Part shown: one piece after another, positions 37,317-48,830 of the stretch
Numbering within the stretch: position 1 is the first letter of the stretch
Layout of the letters: every line of letters starts with the position of its first letter
Origin: Pseudomonas silesiensis
GTDB taxonomy: Bacteria > Pseudomonadota > Gammaproteobacteria > Pseudomonadales > Pseudomonadaceae
DNA length: 64,000 bases
Assembly (NCBI RefSeq): GCF_001661075.1
Contig: NZ_CP014870.1
Span: 1,302,001-1,366,000, forward strand
Reading direction: 5' to 3'
Program-made: the position numbers and the translations under genes
The notes under the pieces: model-generated
What the model was told of the DNA's origin: nothing
Databases searched by the model: none
Seen by the model: the letters and a program-made list of their open reading frames with translations, nothing else

Positions 37317-37760
37317 ATGAGTTTGTGGCGCACCACCCCCAACATCGAGCAGTTGAACGCACTCCAGAAAAACACCATTGGCGAAGTGCTGGATATCCGC
37401 TTCGAAGACTTCGATGAAGCGTCCCTGACCGCCAGCATGGTCATCGACCAACGCACTCATCAGCCTTACGGCCTGCTGCACGGTGGCGCCTCGGTGGTAC
37501 TGGCCGAATCCGTCGGCTCCATGGCCAGTTACCTGTGCATCGATACCAGCAAGTTTTATTGCGTGGGCCTGGAAATCAACGCCAACCATTTGCGGGGCCT
37601 GCGCAGCGGGCGGGTGACGGCGGTGGCCAGGGCGATCCACATCGGGCGTACGACCCATGTCTGGGACATTCGGCTGACCAGCGATGAGGGCAAGGCCAGT
37701 TGTGTGTCGCGGTTGACCATGGCAGTGGTGCCGTTGGGTGAGAATCCGCCAGCGCGTTGA
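37317..37760 (+). CDS. Hotdog-fold acyl-CoA thioesterase (PaaI/YdiI-like)
   Basis: A 147-residue single hotdog domain, starting MSLWRTTPNIEQLNALQKNTIGEVL. The signature is QPYGLLHGGASVVLAESVGSMA with the catalytic glutamate/aspartate-type acid. ATG 37317 follows GAAGG; an alternative ATG at 37308 overlaps that site. Being paired with an acyl-CoA synthetase suggests it hydrolyses surplus or aromatic acyl-CoA. Confidence 0.9.
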   Translation: MSLWRTTPNIEQLNALQKNTIGEVLDIRFEDFDEASLTASMVIDQRTHQPYGLLHGGASVVLAESVGSMASYLCIDTSKFYCVGLEINANHLRGLRSGRVTAVARAIHIGRTTHVWDIRLTSDEGKASCVSRLTMAVVPLGENPPAR

Positions 37761-37777
37761 TTGAGGGTTGATGGATC

Positions 37778-37829
37778 AAAAGATCGCAGCCCGCGGCAGC
37801 TCGTGCATCGCCTACCCTGCGATCTTTTT
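37778..37829 (+). terminator. Terminator-like hairpin after the thioesterase gene
   Basis: AAAAGATCGCAG (37778-37789) pairs with CTGCGATCTTTT (37817-37828). The T-run gives a plausible Rho-independent end, though the loop is long (27 nt). Confidence 0.65.
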
Positions 37830-37935
37830 GAGATTTGCGACATTTCCTACCACCATTGCTGACAGTTATGGTCATTGCTGTAGGACCTCGTCTTACGGAC
37901 AATCAAATCCTGTTCTCGCTCATGGATTTGCCTGT

Positions 37936-38742
37936 ATGTCGCAACAGATTTTTTTCGCCCACGCCAATGGCTTTCCCTCGGGCACCTACGGCAAATTGTT
38001 CGCGGCGCTGGCGCCCGAGTATCAGGTGACGCATCTGGAGCAGCACGCCCACGACCCGCGTTTCCCGGCGGACGACAATTGGCACAACCTGGTCGACGAA
38101 TTGATCCATCACCTCAAGCAGCAACCGGAACCGGTTTGGGGTGTCGGGCATTCCTTGGGCGGTGTATTGCATCTGCATGCCGCCCTGCGTTGCCCCGAGT
38201 TGTATCGAGGGGTGGTGATGCTCGATTCGCCGGTGCTGACCCGTACTGATCAATGGGTCATCCGCGCGGCCAAGCGCTTTGGTTTCATCGACCGCCTGAC
38301 CCCGGCCGGTCGCACCCTGGGCCGTCGGGAAGAGTTCAGCGATCTGGATGCTGCGCGAGTGTATTTTGCCGGCAAAACCCTGTTTCGCAGTTTCGACCCG
38401 GAATGCTTCGATGCTTATCTGCAGCACGGTTTGCACAAGGTGGGCGACAAGCTGCGCCTGCGCTTCGACCCGGCCACGGAAATCAGCATCTACCGCGGCG
38501 TGCCCCACACCAGCCCCGGCCGGGCAGGGCAGCTGAAAGTGCCGCTGGCGGTGGTTCGCGGACACAAGAGCCGAGTGGTGATGCGTCATCACGTCAACTC
38601 CGTCGGGCGCATGCCCCTGGGCGAGTCACTGACCATGCCCGGCGGCCACATGTTTCCTCTCGAACGTCCCCAGGATACGGCCCTGCTGCTGAAGAATCTG
38701 TTCAGTCGCTGGGACGGTCGCCGCCCGCAGGAATGCGTATGA
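37936..38742 (+). CDS. Alpha/beta hydrolase
   Basis: A 268-residue hydrolase beginning MSQQIFFAHANGFPSGTYGKLF. The oxyanion strand is FAHANGFP, the nucleophile elbow GVGHSLGG (about residues 72-79), and the catalytic histidine lies in TMPGGHMFPLERP. ATG 37936 lacks a strong ribosome site, so the start is moderately sure. Its stop overlaps the start of a second alpha/beta hydrolase gene (ATGA). Substrate unknown. Confidence 0.88.
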   Translation: MSQQIFFAHANGFPSGTYGKLFAALAPEYQVTHLEQHAHDPRFPADDNWHNLVDELIHHLKQQPEPVWGVGHSLGGVLHLHAALRCPELYRGVVMLDSPVLTRTDQWVIRAAKRFGFIDRLTPAGRTLGRREEFSDLDAARVYFAGKTLFRSFDPECFDAYLQHGLHKVGDKLRLRFDPATEISIYRGVPHTSPGRAGQLKVPLAVVRGHKSRVVMRHHVNSVGRMPLGESLTMPGGHMFPLERPQDTALLLKNLFSRWDGRRPQECV

Positions 38743-39593
38743 GCCCTGTCGTCGAAGAAGTTCGCCTGAGCCTGCCGCACATTGAATTGGCGGCGCATCT
38801 GTTCGGACCGCAAGACGGGGTGCCGGTGATCGCCTTGCACGGCTGGCTGGACAACGCCAACAGCTTTGCCCGGCTGGCACCGAAGCTCAAGGGCCTGCGC
38901 ATTGTCGCCCTCGACATGGCCGGTCACGGTCACTCCGGGCATCGGCCTGCGGGCGCCGGTTACGCGCTCTGGGATTACGCCCATGACGTGCTGCAAGTGG
39001 CCGAACAGCTGGGCTGGAAACGCTTCGGATTATTGGGGCACTCGTTGGGGGCGATTGTTTCACTGGTGCTGGCCGGGTCATTGCCGGAGCGGGTGACCCA
39101 TCTGGCCTTGATCGACGGCATCATTCCTCCTACAGACAAAGGCGAAAATGCCGCCGAGCGCATGGGCATGGCCCTGCAAGCACAGCTTGATCTAAGGGAG
39201 AAACGCAAACCGGTCTACCACACCCTCGATCGCGCCATCGAAGCGCGCATGAAAGGTCTGGTGGCCGTCAGTCGCGAAGCCGCCGAGCTGTTGGCGCAAC
39301 GGGGGTTGATGCCGGTACCGGGTGGTTACACCTGGCGCACCGATAACCGTCTTACATTGCCATCGCCGCTGCGTCTGACTACCGAACAGGCGATGGCCTT
39401 CGTCCAGCGGGTCGGTTGTCCTGCAAAACTGGTCGTCGCGGCCGACGGCATGCTCGCCAGACATTCCGAGCTGCTGGAACGTCTACCCTTTAGCCCTGAA
39501 CAGCTGCCTGGCGGCCATCATTTGCACCTGAATGACGAAACCGGTGCCGACCTTGTCGCAGACTGTTTCAATCGGTTCTTCGCCGTTCCTTGA
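38739..39593 (+). CDS. Alpha/beta hydrolase, second of pair
   Basis: A 284-residue hydrolase with the conserved [17 protein letters not shown] strand, [12 protein letters not shown], nucleophile elbow [11 protein letters not shown], the acid in [11 protein letters not shown] and the catalytic histidine in [11 protein letters not shown]. It resembles serine-hydrolase (SERHL-like) proteins. It shares an ATGA overlap with the gene before it, so the two hydrolases are made together; they are only distantly similar. Confidence 0.88.
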   Translation: MSPVVEEVRLSLPHIELAAHLFGPQDGVPVIALHGWLDNANSFARLAPKLKGLRIVALDMAGHGHSGHRPAGAGYALWDYAHDVLQVAEQLGWKRFGLLGHSLGAIVSLVLAGSLPERVTHLALIDGIIPPTDKGENAAERMGMALQAQLDLREKRKPVYHTLDRAIEARMKGLVAVSREAAELLAQRGLMPVPGGYTWRTDNRLTLPSPLRLTTEQAMAFVQRVGCPAKLVVAADGMLARHSELLERLPFSPEQLPGGHHLHLNDETGADLVADCFNRFFAVP

Positions 39594-39643
39594 CTTGCGC
39601 CGGGCAACTGTCGAGGCTGGGCGGGTTGAAATGGGAGACAACC

Positions 39644-40303
39644 ATGATAGATCTCTACACCGCAGCGACTCCAAATGGCCACAAGGTCTCTATCGTGCTC
39701 GAGGAACTCGGCCTGCCCTACAGGGTGCACGCCTTGAGTTTCGACAAGAAGGAACAGAAGTCCGAGGACTTCCTCAAGATCAATCCCAATGGCCGGATTC
39801 CGGCGATTGTCGACCGTGCCAACGGCGATTTTGCCGTGTTCGAATCCGGTGCCATCCTGGTCTATCTCGCTGAACTGAGCGGCAAGCTGCTGCCAAAGGA
39901 CCCGAAAGGGCGCTCGGTGGTGCTGCAGTGGCTGATGTTCCAGATGGGCGGAATCGGTCCGATGCAGGGGCAGGCCAACGTATTTTTCCGCTATTTCCCG
40001 GAGAAACTGCAGGGTGCCATCGACCGTTACCAGCATGAAACCCGTCGTCTCTACGAAGTGCTCGACACACGCCTGCAAGCGGTAGAGTTTCTGGCGGGCG
40101 AGTACAGCATTGCCGATATCGCGACCTTTCCATGGGTTCGTGGCCACGAGTGGTCCGGCGTCGAGGTGGAGGGCTTGTCCGCCTTGCAACGCTGGATGGC
40201 GACCATGGAGGCGCGCCCGGCCGTACAGCGTGGTCTGCTGGTGCCCGAACGCATCGATGACGCCAGCGTCGTCAAAGGTGCCCAGGCCATGCTGATCCGA
40301 TGA
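39644..40303 (+). CDS. Glutathione S-transferase (YfcG/YghU-like)
   Basis: A 219-residue GST: thioredoxin-like N domain ([22 protein letters not shown], then [11 protein letters not shown] and [11 protein letters not shown], which bind glutathione) and a helical C domain. The TPNGHK region marks the YfcG/YghU (nu) subgroup, which has disulfide-bond reductase activity. ATG 39644 follows GGGAGA. It overlaps the DUF4892 gene (ATGA at 40300-40303). Confidence 0.9.
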   Translation: MIDLYTAATPNGHKVSIVLEELGLPYRVHALSFDKKEQKSEDFLKINPNGRIPAIVDRANGDFAVFESGAILVYLAELSGKLLPKDPKGRSVVLQWLMFQMGGIGPMQGQANVFFRYFPEKLQGAIDRYQHETRRLYEVLDTRLQAVEFLAGEYSIADIATFPWVRGHEWSGVEVEGLSALQRWMATMEARPAVQRGLLVPERIDDASVVKGAQAMLIR

Positions 40304-41118
40304 GCCTGACCATGCGTTCATTCCGTCTGCTGGTGGTGTGTTGTTTCAGTCCGTTAGCGTTTGCCGCCGATATTCCCGGCAGTCAGGACCTGCCGATCGT
40401 GCCGCGCATGACCGATGCGCAGATCGTCGACTATCGCCCGGCCACCGAGCTCGAGCGGATCTACCCGCTGGGTTCGATCCGCAAGATCAGCGGCCAGCTG
40501 CGCTTCGATGGTCAGGTCAGCGCCCGTGGCAATGCGACCTCGGTCACCTACGAGTTGCCACCGGAGCACTCGTCGCTCGACGCCTTCACGGCCGCCCGCG
40601 AATCCCTGCAGAAGCAGGATGCCCAGTTGCTGTTCTGGTGCCAGGCCCGGGATTGCGGGGAAAGCAGCCTGTGGGCCAACGATGTCTTCGGCAACGCCAA
40701 GCTCTATGGCGCCGACGATCGGCAAGCGTATCTGCTGTTGCGTCTGGCGGCGCCCCGGGACAACACCCTGGTGGCGCTGTACAGCATCACTCGCGGTAAT
40801 CGCAAAGCCTATCTGCACGTCGAACAGTTCGATGCCGCGGCACCGTTGGGGGATTTGCTGCCGACGTCCGCGACCTTGCTGCGCGAGCTCAAGAGCACCG
40901 GTGAGCTCGATTTCCCCCAATTGACCGGAGATCCTGACGAGACCTGGCTGCGCTTGATCTCCCGTGGACTGAATCTTGATACCACCTTGCGGGTCAGTAT
41001 TTCCGGGCCCAAGGCCGAAACCTGGCGCCAGGCCCTGATCGGGCAGGGCGTCCGTACGGCCAGAATGGAAGCGGGCAGTGTCGAAGGCTCTGGCCTGCAC
41101 CTCGAACTGTTGCGATAA
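40300..41118 (+). CDS. DUF4892 periplasmic protein
   Basis: A 272-residue secreted protein with signal sequence [20 protein letters not shown]. The body ([61 protein letters not shown]) is the DUF4892 domain; the C-terminal part ([32 protein letters not shown]) is a separate small domain. The CQARDC pair may form a disulfide. Function is unknown. Translation is probably coupled to the GST gene. Confidence 0.87.
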   Translation: MSLTMRSFRLLVVCCFSPLAFAADIPGSQDLPIVPRMTDAQIVDYRPATELERIYPLGSIRKISGQLRFDGQVSARGNATSVTYELPPEHSSLDAFTAARESLQKQDAQLLFWCQARDCGESSLWANDVFGNAKLYGADDRQAYLLLRLAAPRDNTLVALYSITRGNRKAYLHVEQFDAAAPLGDLLPTSATLLRELKSTGELDFPQLTGDPDETWLRLISRGLNLDTTLRVSISGPKAETWRQALIGQGVRTARMEAGSVEGSGLHLELLR

Positions 41119-41127
41119 GCTGTATCG

Positions 41128-41159
41128 GGTGAACGTGCTCGCATGTTCACCTACTTTTT
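41128..41159 (+). terminator. Terminator after the DUF4892 gene
   Basis: GGTGAAC (41128-41134) and GTTCACC (41145-41151) form a stem, followed by TACTTTTT. Confidence 0.75.
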
Positions 41160-41186
41160 GGCTGACTGACTTTTTTCGAGACTGGG

Positions 41187-42242
41187 ATGATCAATAACGA
41201 TCGGCTGTTGGTGCAGATCCTGCTCCTGGTGCTGTTTGGCGCGAGCTTCTGGGTGATGGCGCCGTTCTGGTCCGCGTTGTTCTGGGGCGCGGTGCTGGCC
41301 TTCGCCAGCTGGCCACTGATGCGTTTGCTGACCCGCGGGCTCAACGGGCGCGAATCCCTGGCGGCGGCGCTGCTGACCATGGGCTGGATGGTGCTGGTGG
41401 CGGCGCCGCTGGTCTGGCTGGGGTTCAACCTGGCGGACCATGTGCGCGACGCCACGGCGTTCATCAAGGATGTGCAGGTCGACGGCCTGCCTGAAGCACC
41501 GGTCTGGCTGGGCAGCATTCCCTTGGTGGGCGAGCGGCTGGTGGGGATCTGGAACAGTATCGATCAGCAGGGCGCGGCGATGATGCTGGCGATCAAGCCC
41601 TATCTGGGCCAGGTCGGTAACTGGTTGCTGGCGCGCAGTGCGCAGATCGGCGGCGGGATTCTCGAGCTGACGTTGAGCATTGTCTTCGTGTTCTTTTTCT
41701 ACCGCGACGGGCCGCGGCTGGCGGCGTTTGTTCATGGGTTGCTGCAGCGGCTGATCGGCGATCGAGCCGGCTATTACATCGAACTGGTGGCGGGAACGGT
41801 GCAACGCGTGGTGAACGGGGTGATCGGGACGGCGGCTGCCCAGGCGGTTCTGGCGTTGATCGGCTTCCTGATTGCCGGGGTGCCCGGGGCGCTGGTGCTG
41901 GGGATCGTCACGTTCATGCTGAGCCTGATTCCGATGGGGCCACCGCTGGTGTGGATTCCGGCCACGGCCTGGCTGGCCTGGAAGGGTGATTACGGGATGG
42001 CGGTGTTCCTCGGCTGCTGGGGGATGTTCATCATCAGTGGGGTCGACAACGTGCTCAAGCCTTACCTGATCAGTCGGGGCGGGAATTTGCCTTTGGTGAT
42101 TGTATTGCTCGGGGTATTTGGCGGGCTGATTGCGTTTGGCTTCATCGGTTTGTTTATCGGGCCGACCTTGTTGGCCGTGGCTTACAGCTTGCTGACCGAC
42201 TGGAGCAAAAGTCAGGCCCGGGTCGAGGATCGCCGGCCTTGA
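41187..42242 (+). CDS. AI-2E/PerM-family membrane transporter
   Basis: A 351-residue integral membrane protein with about eight helices. The PerM/TqsA layout is clear: paired N-terminal helices (LVQILLLVLFGASFWVMAPF; LFWGAVLAFASWPLM), a soluble loop (about 90-150), VFVFFFYRDG, and a C-terminal VLKPYLISRGGNLPLVIVLLGVFGGLIAFG cluster. Members export AI-2 or other solutes or ions; the substrate here is not readable. ATG 41187 is the only good start. Confidence 0.88.
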   Translation: MINNDRLLVQILLLVLFGASFWVMAPFWSALFWGAVLAFASWPLMRLLTRGLNGRESLAAALLTMGWMVLVAAPLVWLGFNLADHVRDATAFIKDVQVDGLPEAPVWLGSIPLVGERLVGIWNSIDQQGAAMMLAIKPYLGQVGNWLLARSAQIGGGILELTLSIVFVFFFYRDGPRLAAFVHGLLQRLIGDRAGYYIELVAGTVQRVVNGVIGTAAAQAVLALIGFLIAGVPGALVLGIVTFMLSLIPMGPPLVWIPATAWLAWKGDYGMAVFLGCWGMFIISGVDNVLKPYLISRGGNLPLVIVLLGVFGGLIAFGFIGLFIGPTLLAVAYSLLTDWSKSQARVEDRRP

Positions 42243-42301
42243 GAGGCCTCGCGGGTGCGCTGTTCGTCCTGGCAGATGATGCTGTGGGTGTGTGAATCGA
42301 A

Positions 42302-42328
42302 TTGGACACAATGGACACAATGGACGCA
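42302..42328. repeat. Three tandem 9-bp repeats upstream of pyrF
   Basis: TTGGACACA-ATGGACACA-ATGGACGCA, nine-base period, about 110 bp before pyrF. Confidence 0.7.
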
Positions 42329-42438
42329 GGGGCTAGGCTTGCGAGAGCCGACTCGACGATTTACCGATCATCGGGTCCCGCAGCGCCGCTGGTTCCGCTA
42401 CAATGCGCGCCGATTTCGACCTGCCTGAGAGCCCACTC

Positions 42439-43137
42439 ATGTCCGCCTGCCAGACTCCTATCATCGTCGCCCTGGATTTCCCTACCCGTGACGCCGCACT
42501 GAAGCTGGCCGATCAGTTGGACCCGAAGCTGTGCCGGGTCAAAGTCGGTAAGGAACTGTTCACCAGCTGCGCCTCGGAAATCGTCGGCACCCTGCGTGAC
42601 AAGGGTTTCGAAGTGTTCCTGGACCTCAAGTTCCACGACATCCCGAATACCACCGCCATGGCCGTCAAGGCGGCTGCGGAAATGGGCGTATGGATGGTCA
42701 ACGTGCACTGTTCCGGCGGTCTGCGCATGATGGCCGCCTGCCGCGAAGTGCTCGACCAGCGCACCGGCCCGAAACCGCTGTTGATCGGCGTAACCGTGCT
42801 GACCAGCATGGAACGTGAAGACCTGGCGGGTATCGGCCTGGACATCGAGCCGCAAGAGCAGGTGCTGCGCTTGGCCGCGTTGGCGGAAAAAGCCGGGATG
42901 GACGGCCTGGTCTGCTCAGCCCTGGAAGCCCAGGCCCTGAAATCGGCTCACCCGTCGCTGCAACTGGTGACCCCGGGGATTCGTCCCGCGGGCAGCGCCC
43001 AGGACGATCAGCGCCGTATCCTGACCCCGCGTCAAGCGTTGGATGCCGGTTCCGACTACCTGGTGATCGGCCGTCCGATCAGCCAGGCGGCGGATCCGGC
43101 CAAGGCCCTCGCCGCTGTGGTGGCCGAACTCGCTTAA
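42439..43137 (+). CDS. pyrF: Orotidine 5'-phosphate decarboxylase PyrF
   Basis: Last step of UMP synthesis. The TIM-barrel protein of 232 residues has the catalytic [10 protein letters not shown] (about residues 63-72), [10 protein letters not shown], and the phosphate-binding TPGIRP and VIGRPIS loops. ATG 42439 begins [18 protein letters not shown]; a frame from 42403 would add non-conserved residues. A compact REP hairpin follows the stop. Confidence 0.96.
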   Translation: MSACQTPIIVALDFPTRDAALKLADQLDPKLCRVKVGKELFTSCASEIVGTLRDKGFEVFLDLKFHDIPNTTAMAVKAAAEMGVWMVNVHCSGGLRMMAACREVLDQRTGPKPLLIGVTVLTSMEREDLAGIGLDIEPQEQVLRLAALAEKAGMDGLVCSALEAQALKSAHPSLQLVTPGIRPAGSAQDDQRRILTPRQALDAGSDYLVIGRPISQAADPAKALAAVVAELA

Positions 43138-43156
43138 CCAAACACTCAAGATCAAA

Positions 43157-43180
43157 TGTGGGAGCAAGCCCGCTCCCACA
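43157..43180. repeat. Compact 24-bp REP palindrome
   Basis: TGTGGGAGCAAGCCCGCTCC then CACA, nearly a perfect palindrome; it lies between the convergent pyrF and oxidoreductase genes and may end both transcripts. Confidence 0.82.
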
Positions 43181-43209
43181 TTGGTTTTGTGATCGGCTCA
43201 AGCGCTGGA

Positions 43210-44214
43210 TTAAACCTTCAGAACCAACTTTCCGAAATTCTCCCCGCTGAACAACTTCATCAGCGTCTCCGGGAACGTCTCGAGTCCTTCGACGATGTCT
43301 TCCTTGCTCTTGAGCTGCCCCTTGGCCATCCAGCCAGCCATTTCCTGCGCGGCAGCGGCGTACTGTGCGGCGTAATCCATCACCACGAAACCTTCCATCC
43401 GTGCGCGGTTGACCAGCAGCGACAGGTAGTTGGCCGGACCTTTGACCGCTTCCTTGTTGTTGTACTGGCTGATGGCGCCGCAAATCACCACCCGTGCCTT
43501 CAGGTTCAGGCGGCTCAGCACGGCGTCGAGAATATCGCCGCCGACGTTATCGAAGTACACATCGACGCCTTTCGGGCACTCGCGCTTTAGCCCGGCGTGG
43601 ACGTCTTCGTTCTTGTAATCGATGGCACCGTCAAAACCCAGTTCGTCGATCAGGAACCGGCACTTGTCGGCACCGCCCGCGATGCCGACGACGCGGCAAC
43701 CCTTGAGCTTGGCAATTTGCCCGGCAATGCTGCCCACCGCGCCGGCCGCGCCCGAGAGCACCACGGTGTCACCGGCCTTGGGCGCACCAACGTCGAGCAG
43801 GGCGAAGTAGGCCGTCATCCCGGTCATGCCCAGTGCCGAAAGATAGCGCGGCAGCGGCGCCAGTTTCGGATCGACCTTGTAGAAACCCCGTGGCTCGCCG
43901 AGGAAATAATCCTGCACGCCCAAGGCACCGTTGACGTAGTCCCCGACCGCAAAATCCGAATGGTTCGACGCGATGACCTGGCCTACACCCAATGCACGCA
44001 TGACCTCGCCAATACCGACTGGCGGAATATAGGACTTGCCCTCGTTCATCCAGCCGCGCATGGCCGGGTCCAGGGACAGGTATTCGTTTTTGACCAGAAT
44101 CTGACCCGCGGCCGGCTCGCCGACCGGTACTTGCTGATAGGTAAAGGTCTCGCGGGTTGCCGCACCCACCGGACGTTTGGCGAGCAGGAACTGGCGATTG
44201 GTCTGGGTAGTCAT
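43210..44214 (-). CDS. NADP-dependent medium-chain oxidoreductase (CurA/leukotriene-reductase type)
   Basis: A 334-residue zinc-independent MDR enzyme. It starts MTTQTNRQFLLAKRPVGAATRETF, with SLDPAMRGWMNE (substrate loop), the cofactor loop SGAAGAVGSIAGQIAKLKGCRVVGIAGG, and FDNVGGDILDAVL. This is the family of prostaglandin/leukotriene B4 reductases and E. coli CurA, which reduce double bonds of enones using NADPH. ATG 44214 has only a modest upstream site. Divergent from an SDR gene. Confidence 0.9.
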   Translation of the reverse strand: MTTQTNRQFLLAKRPVGAATRETFTYQQVPVGEPAAGQILVKNEYLSLDPAMRGWMNEGKSYIPPVGIGEVMRALGVGQVIASNHSDFAVGDYVNGALGVQDYFLGEPRGFYKVDPKLAPLPRYLSALGMTGMTAYFALLDVGAPKAGDTVVLSGAAGAVGSIAGQIAKLKGCRVVGIAGGADKCRFLIDELGFDGAIDYKNEDVHAGLKRECPKGVDVYFDNVGGDILDAVLSRLNLKARVVICGAISQYNNKEAVKGPANYLSLLVNRARMEGFVVMDYAAQYAAAAQEMAGWMAKGQLKSKEDIVEGLETFPETLMKLFSGENFGKLVLKV

Positions 44215-44448
44215 GACAGGCACTCAAGATGAATGAAGTCTTGTTGATAGCCCTTGATGATCATTGCCGCAAGTCGCGCCGATGCCGCGAATGCAGTCCG
44301 ATCCAGAACAGTGATGGCTGGCCCGGCAGCTTTATCACCGTCACTCATGGGCACTCAACCGGCCTTCTGATAGTGCTGCCGCGCGACGGATGCCTGTGGC
44401 TAGACTGCGGCACGCGAACCCCCGCATCTTCTCTACGAGGACATAACA

Positions 44449-45210
<762 letters not shown>

Positions 45211-45353
45211 ATGTGATTTTCAGCTTCGGCGATGGTGCCGGCCAATGTGTTTCCAATGGTTAGAACCGAAGATTCTGGCGGCGTTGTCGCACATCCCATC
45301 GAGCATTCCTGTGATTAACTGTTCCAGCAAAACGAACAGGAGTTTGCTTGCTC

Positions 45354-46745
45354 ATGGAATTGAGAATCGATCGACAGGCCTTGGTGCCGCTCGTCCAGCA
45401 AATTGTCGATGCGCTGGCGGGCTGGCTCCGGCAAAGCGAAGTATTGCCCGGGACGCGTTTACCTTCTGCGCGGCAAATCGCGCGGGATAATCTGCTCAGT
45501 CAGTCCAGCGTCGTTGAAGCGTGTGAGCGTCTGGTCGCTGAAGGGGTGTTGGCGTCGCGTCAGGGTAGCGGCTTTTTTGTCGCCGACCCGGTATTGGCTG
45601 CTCGCAGGCAACGGGATTACCCCTGGTTCGAAGGGGCGGCGGTAAAGCACGATGGCGTCTTCGGTGAACTAAAGCTGGGCTGTGGTGGATTGCCCATAAG
45701 CTGGCGCGAGACTGACGACCTGGGTTACGCGATCCGTGAGATCAGTCGCACCGACATGGCGGGGCTGTTCAACTATGGCACCCCGCTGGGCCTGCCAGCC
45801 TTGCGCCAACACATTCGCAAGCGCCTGCTGCAACTGCATATCGCCGTGCAGGAGCACCAGATCCTGACAACGGCGGGCGCTAGCCAGGGGCTTGATCTGA
45901 TTGTGCGCACCTTGCTCAAGCCGGGGGAGTGCGTGGTGGTGGAAAGTCCCGGGTACTCGATGCTGTTCGAGTTGCTCCGGCTGCGCGGCGTCCACATGAT
46001 CGAGGTGCCGCGAACGCCGAACGGGCCCGATATCAACGTGCTCGAGGCGCTGCTCCTGCAGTACCGGCCCCGAGCATTGTTCATCAACAGTTTCTATCAC
46101 AATCCAACGGGCAGCAGCCTGACGCCAAAGGTGGCCCAGCAGATTCTGCAACTGGCGAAAACCCACTGTACGCTGGTCGTCGAAGATGACGTCTATGCGG
46201 ATTTATCCGGCGGGCCCGGTACTCGGCTCGCCGCGCTGGATACTGCGGAAAACGTGATCTACGTCGGCAGTTTCTCCAAGACCCTTAGCAGCTCGTTGCG
46301 CGTCGGTTTTGTAGTAGCCGGCGCCGGGGTTGTTTCGCGACTGGCCGAAGTCAAGATGGTCAGCAGCATGGGCGCGTCACAGTTCTGCGAATCGGTGGTG
46401 GCTTGCCTGTTGGCCAGTGGTGCCTACCGCAAGCTGGTACAGCGACAACGCCAGCGTTTGAACAGCGATCGGGAGACCGCCTTGCAAGTGCTCGAAGACG
46501 CTGAGTGGGAGGTCTTCGGCAAACCTGCCGGGGGCTTGTTCATCTGGGCGCGATCGCCCATGGCCGACTACGCTCAAGTGCGGGCCCAGGCACAGCGCTT
46601 CGGCGTCCAGCTGTCTTCAGCGACGGCCTTCAGTCCCACCGGCGAGCCCGGTGACTGGCAGCGTATCAACGTGGCCTATGCCAGTGATCCGCGAGCCCGG
46701 GCGTTTTTCCAAGCCACCACTGTGGATCGACCTCAAGCGTTCTGA
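45354..46745 (+). CDS. MocR-type PLP-dependent transcriptional regulator
   Basis: A 463-residue GntR-type regulator fused to an aminotransferase fold. N-terminal winged helix: LPSARQIARDNLLSQSSVVEACERLVAEGVLASRQGSGFFV in segments, about residues 30-80. Aminotransferase domain from about 110: YGTPLGLPALRQHI, YHNPTG, VEDDVYADL and the PLP-lysine motif SFSKTLSSSLRVGF. Such proteins sense PLP or amines and usually control a divergent or adjacent gene. ATG 45354 follows CAGGAG. The nearby SDR is a possible target. Confidence 0.9.
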   Translation: MELRIDRQALVPLVQQIVDALAGWLRQSEVLPGTRLPSARQIARDNLLSQSSVVEACERLVAEGVLASRQGSGFFVADPVLAARRQRDYPWFEGAAVKHDGVFGELKLGCGGLPISWRETDDLGYAIREISRTDMAGLFNYGTPLGLPALRQHIRKRLLQLHIAVQEHQILTTAGASQGLDLIVRTLLKPGECVVVESPGYSMLFELLRLRGVHMIEVPRTPNGPDINVLEALLLQYRPRALFINSFYHNPTGSSLTPKVAQQILQLAKTHCTLVVEDDVYADLSGGPGTRLAALDTAENVIYVGSFSKTLSSSLRVGFVVAGAGVVSRLAEVKMVSSMGASQFCESVVACLLASGAYRKLVQRQRQRLNSDRETALQVLEDAEWEVFGKPAGGLFIWARSPMADYAQVRAQAQRFGVQLSSATAFSPTGEPGDWQRINVAYASDPRARAFFQATTVDRPQAF

Positions 46746-46853
46746 AAACGACGTGGGCGTAGCTTTTTGCCATTATTCCAGCGCCAGAGACTTGTGTTGA
46801 TACAGGCCCGTTGCGACTCTGCGTCAACAGACTATATCAGGGGACCAAGTGCA

Positions 46854-48818
46854 ATGATTTCGGCCGTGCAAGGACGTTTTGCCAACCTCGGTATGGCGAA
46901 AAAACTGGGTGTCGGGTTTGTACTCGTACTGCTGTTGACTGCCTTGGTGGCGGCCATTGGCGTGTGGTCCCTGCAGACCATCAGCCAACGCTTCGACGGG
47001 CTCAAGCAAATGTCGTCGCTCAACAGCGGTCTGCTCAAGGTGCGATTGCTTGAGCAGGAGTACGCGTTGGGTGGCAACCCGAAAACCGCTGATGCCTTGC
47101 ACAAGGGCATTGACGACCTGGTCGCCCTTGCGAACGAACTCAAGGAGCAATCGGCTGCCAATGTGCCGGTGATGAGTGATGTCGAACAATCCCTGAGTGC
47201 CTATCGCAAGGCCTTTGACGAGTTCGTCTCGCTCAGCCAGGCCAAGGACCTGGCGCTGGAAATGGCCAGCTGGTCGGTGTCCAGCGTGGCCAATAACCTC
47301 GACGTGCTGCAAGCCGGGCTGGCCGATGACGGCGCCTATACCTTGAAAGAATCCGCAGGCAAGGATGGCGCGCAGTTCATCGAGCAAGCCAGTCAGGTCA
47401 GCCAGGTATCGCGGCTGATGTTGCAGGCTATGAACGAAGCGCGCGTGCGCCTGGACCAGAGCCGCAAGGGTGACGACAGCGCGGCACAGGGCAAGATCGA
47501 GCAGGCCGACCAGGCGCTGGTCCAGGCCGAGCAACTGAGAACCACCGTCAAGGATGAGGGCTACCAGACTGTGCTCAATGAAGTGGCCGGCCACATCGGC
47601 GGTTTCAGCGAAAAACTCGCCGAATACACTGGCTTGCTAGCTCAGGAAAAAATCGTTTATGAGCAACTGCATCAGCGCGCCGCGCAGGTGGTGGAGCGGG
47701 TGGATCAGGCCTATGTCGCCGAAGACCAGTCGATGCAGACCGAACTGAAAAAGAATTCGTTGCTGATTATCGGCTCCTCCGCGCTGGCCTTGCTGGTGGG
47801 GTTGATTGCGGCATGGGTGATTACCCGGTTGATCGTCGGCCCCTTGCGCAGCGTGATGCGTGTGGCGCAACAGATCGCCGCCGGCGATTTGAGTGCGACG
47901 GTCGAGGTGACTCGTCGTGACGAGATCGGTCAATTGATGCAGGCCATGCAGCAGATGGGAACAGGACTCAGCAGTATTGTCAGCGGTTTGCAGGCCGGCA
48001 TCGAGCAACTGGCCAGTTCGGCGCAATCACTGTCGACGGTAACCGAACAGACCAATCTGGAAGTCAGCAGCCAAAAGGAAGAAACCGATCAGGTTGCTAC
48101 GGCGATGAATCAGATGACCGCGACCGTGCACGACGTTGCGCGAAACGCCGAGGAGGCCGCTCAGGCGGCACAGACAGCGGACGACAAGGTTGAAAGCGGT
48201 CAGCAGGTGGTGCGCCAGAGTATGGCCCGGATCGAGCAACTGGCAGATTCTGCGACCTCGGCCAGTTCGAGCATCGAAAGCCTGAGCGCGCAAATCCAGA
48301 ACATCGGCACGGTGCTCGGTGTCATCAAGAGCGTGGCCGAGCAAACCAACCTGTTGGCGCTCAATGCCGCTATCGAGGCGGCGCGGGCCGGCGAGCAGGG
48401 GCGGGGCTTTGCGGTGGTGGCGGACGAGGTGCGGGCATTGGCGAAACGGACCCAGCAATCGACCGAGGAGATCGAGCGACTGGTCAGCGCCTTGCGTTCG
48501 GCGGCGCACTCGTCGGTACAGCAGATTCAGAACAGTGGTGAGTTGGTGAAGCTGGCAGTCAGCGATGCGCTGCAGACTGAGAGTGCGCTGGGCAGCATTG
48601 CCGCGGCGGTATCGTTGATTCAGCAAATGAACCAGCAGATCGCAGCGGCTGCCGAGGAGCAGAGTTCGGTGGCCGAGGAGATCAATCGCAGTGTGACAAG
48701 TATTCGCGCCAGTGCGGATCAGTCTTCGTTGGCGATGCGGGGGAATGCGGCGTCCAGTATTGAGCTGGCGCAGTTGGGGGTTGAGTTGAAGGGGATGGTG
48801 GGGCACTTTCGGCTTTGA
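46854..48818 (+). CDS. Methyl-accepting chemotaxis protein with large helical sensor domain
   Basis: A 654-residue chemoreceptor: TM1 at about 17-39, a periplasmic sensor of about 260 helical residues (40-300), TM2 at about 302-324, HAMP, and a cytoplasmic signalling hairpin with the tip [24 protein letters not shown]. The sensor length and all-helical character fit the HBM (helical bimodular) class, whose model McpS senses TCA intermediates in P. putida. No C-terminal CheR-binding pentapeptide is seen. ATG 46854 is chosen as the start of MISAVQGRF. The ligand is inferred only from class. Confidence 0.92.
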   Translation: MISAVQGRFANLGMAKKLGVGFVLVLLLTALVAAIGVWSLQTISQRFDGLKQMSSLNSGLLKVRLLEQEYALGGNPKTADALHKGIDDLVALANELKEQSAANVPVMSDVEQSLSAYRKAFDEFVSLSQAKDLALEMASWSVSSVANNLDVLQAGLADDGAYTLKESAGKDGAQFIEQASQVSQVSRLMLQAMNEARVRLDQSRKGDDSAAQGKIEQADQALVQAEQLRTTVKDEGYQTVLNEVAGHIGGFSEKLAEYTGLLAQEKIVYEQLHQRAAQVVERVDQAYVAEDQSMQTELKKNSLLIIGSSALALLVGLIAAWVITRLIVGPLRSVMRVAQQIAAGDLSATVEVTRRDEIGQLMQAMQQMGTGLSSIVSGLQAGIEQLASSAQSLSTVTEQTNLEVSSQKEETDQVATAMNQMTATVHDVARNAEEAAQAAQTADDKVESGQQVVRQSMARIEQLADSATSASSSIESLSAQIQNIGTVLGVIKSVAEQTNLLALNAAIEAARAGEQGRGFAVVADEVRALAKRTQQSTEEIERLVSALRSAAHSSVQQIQNSGELVKLAVSDALQTESALGSIAAAVSLIQQMNQQIAAAAEEQSSVAEEINRSVTSIRASADQSSLAMRGNAASSIELAQLGVELKGMVGHFRL

Positions 48819-48830
48819 TGTGGGCTTTTT

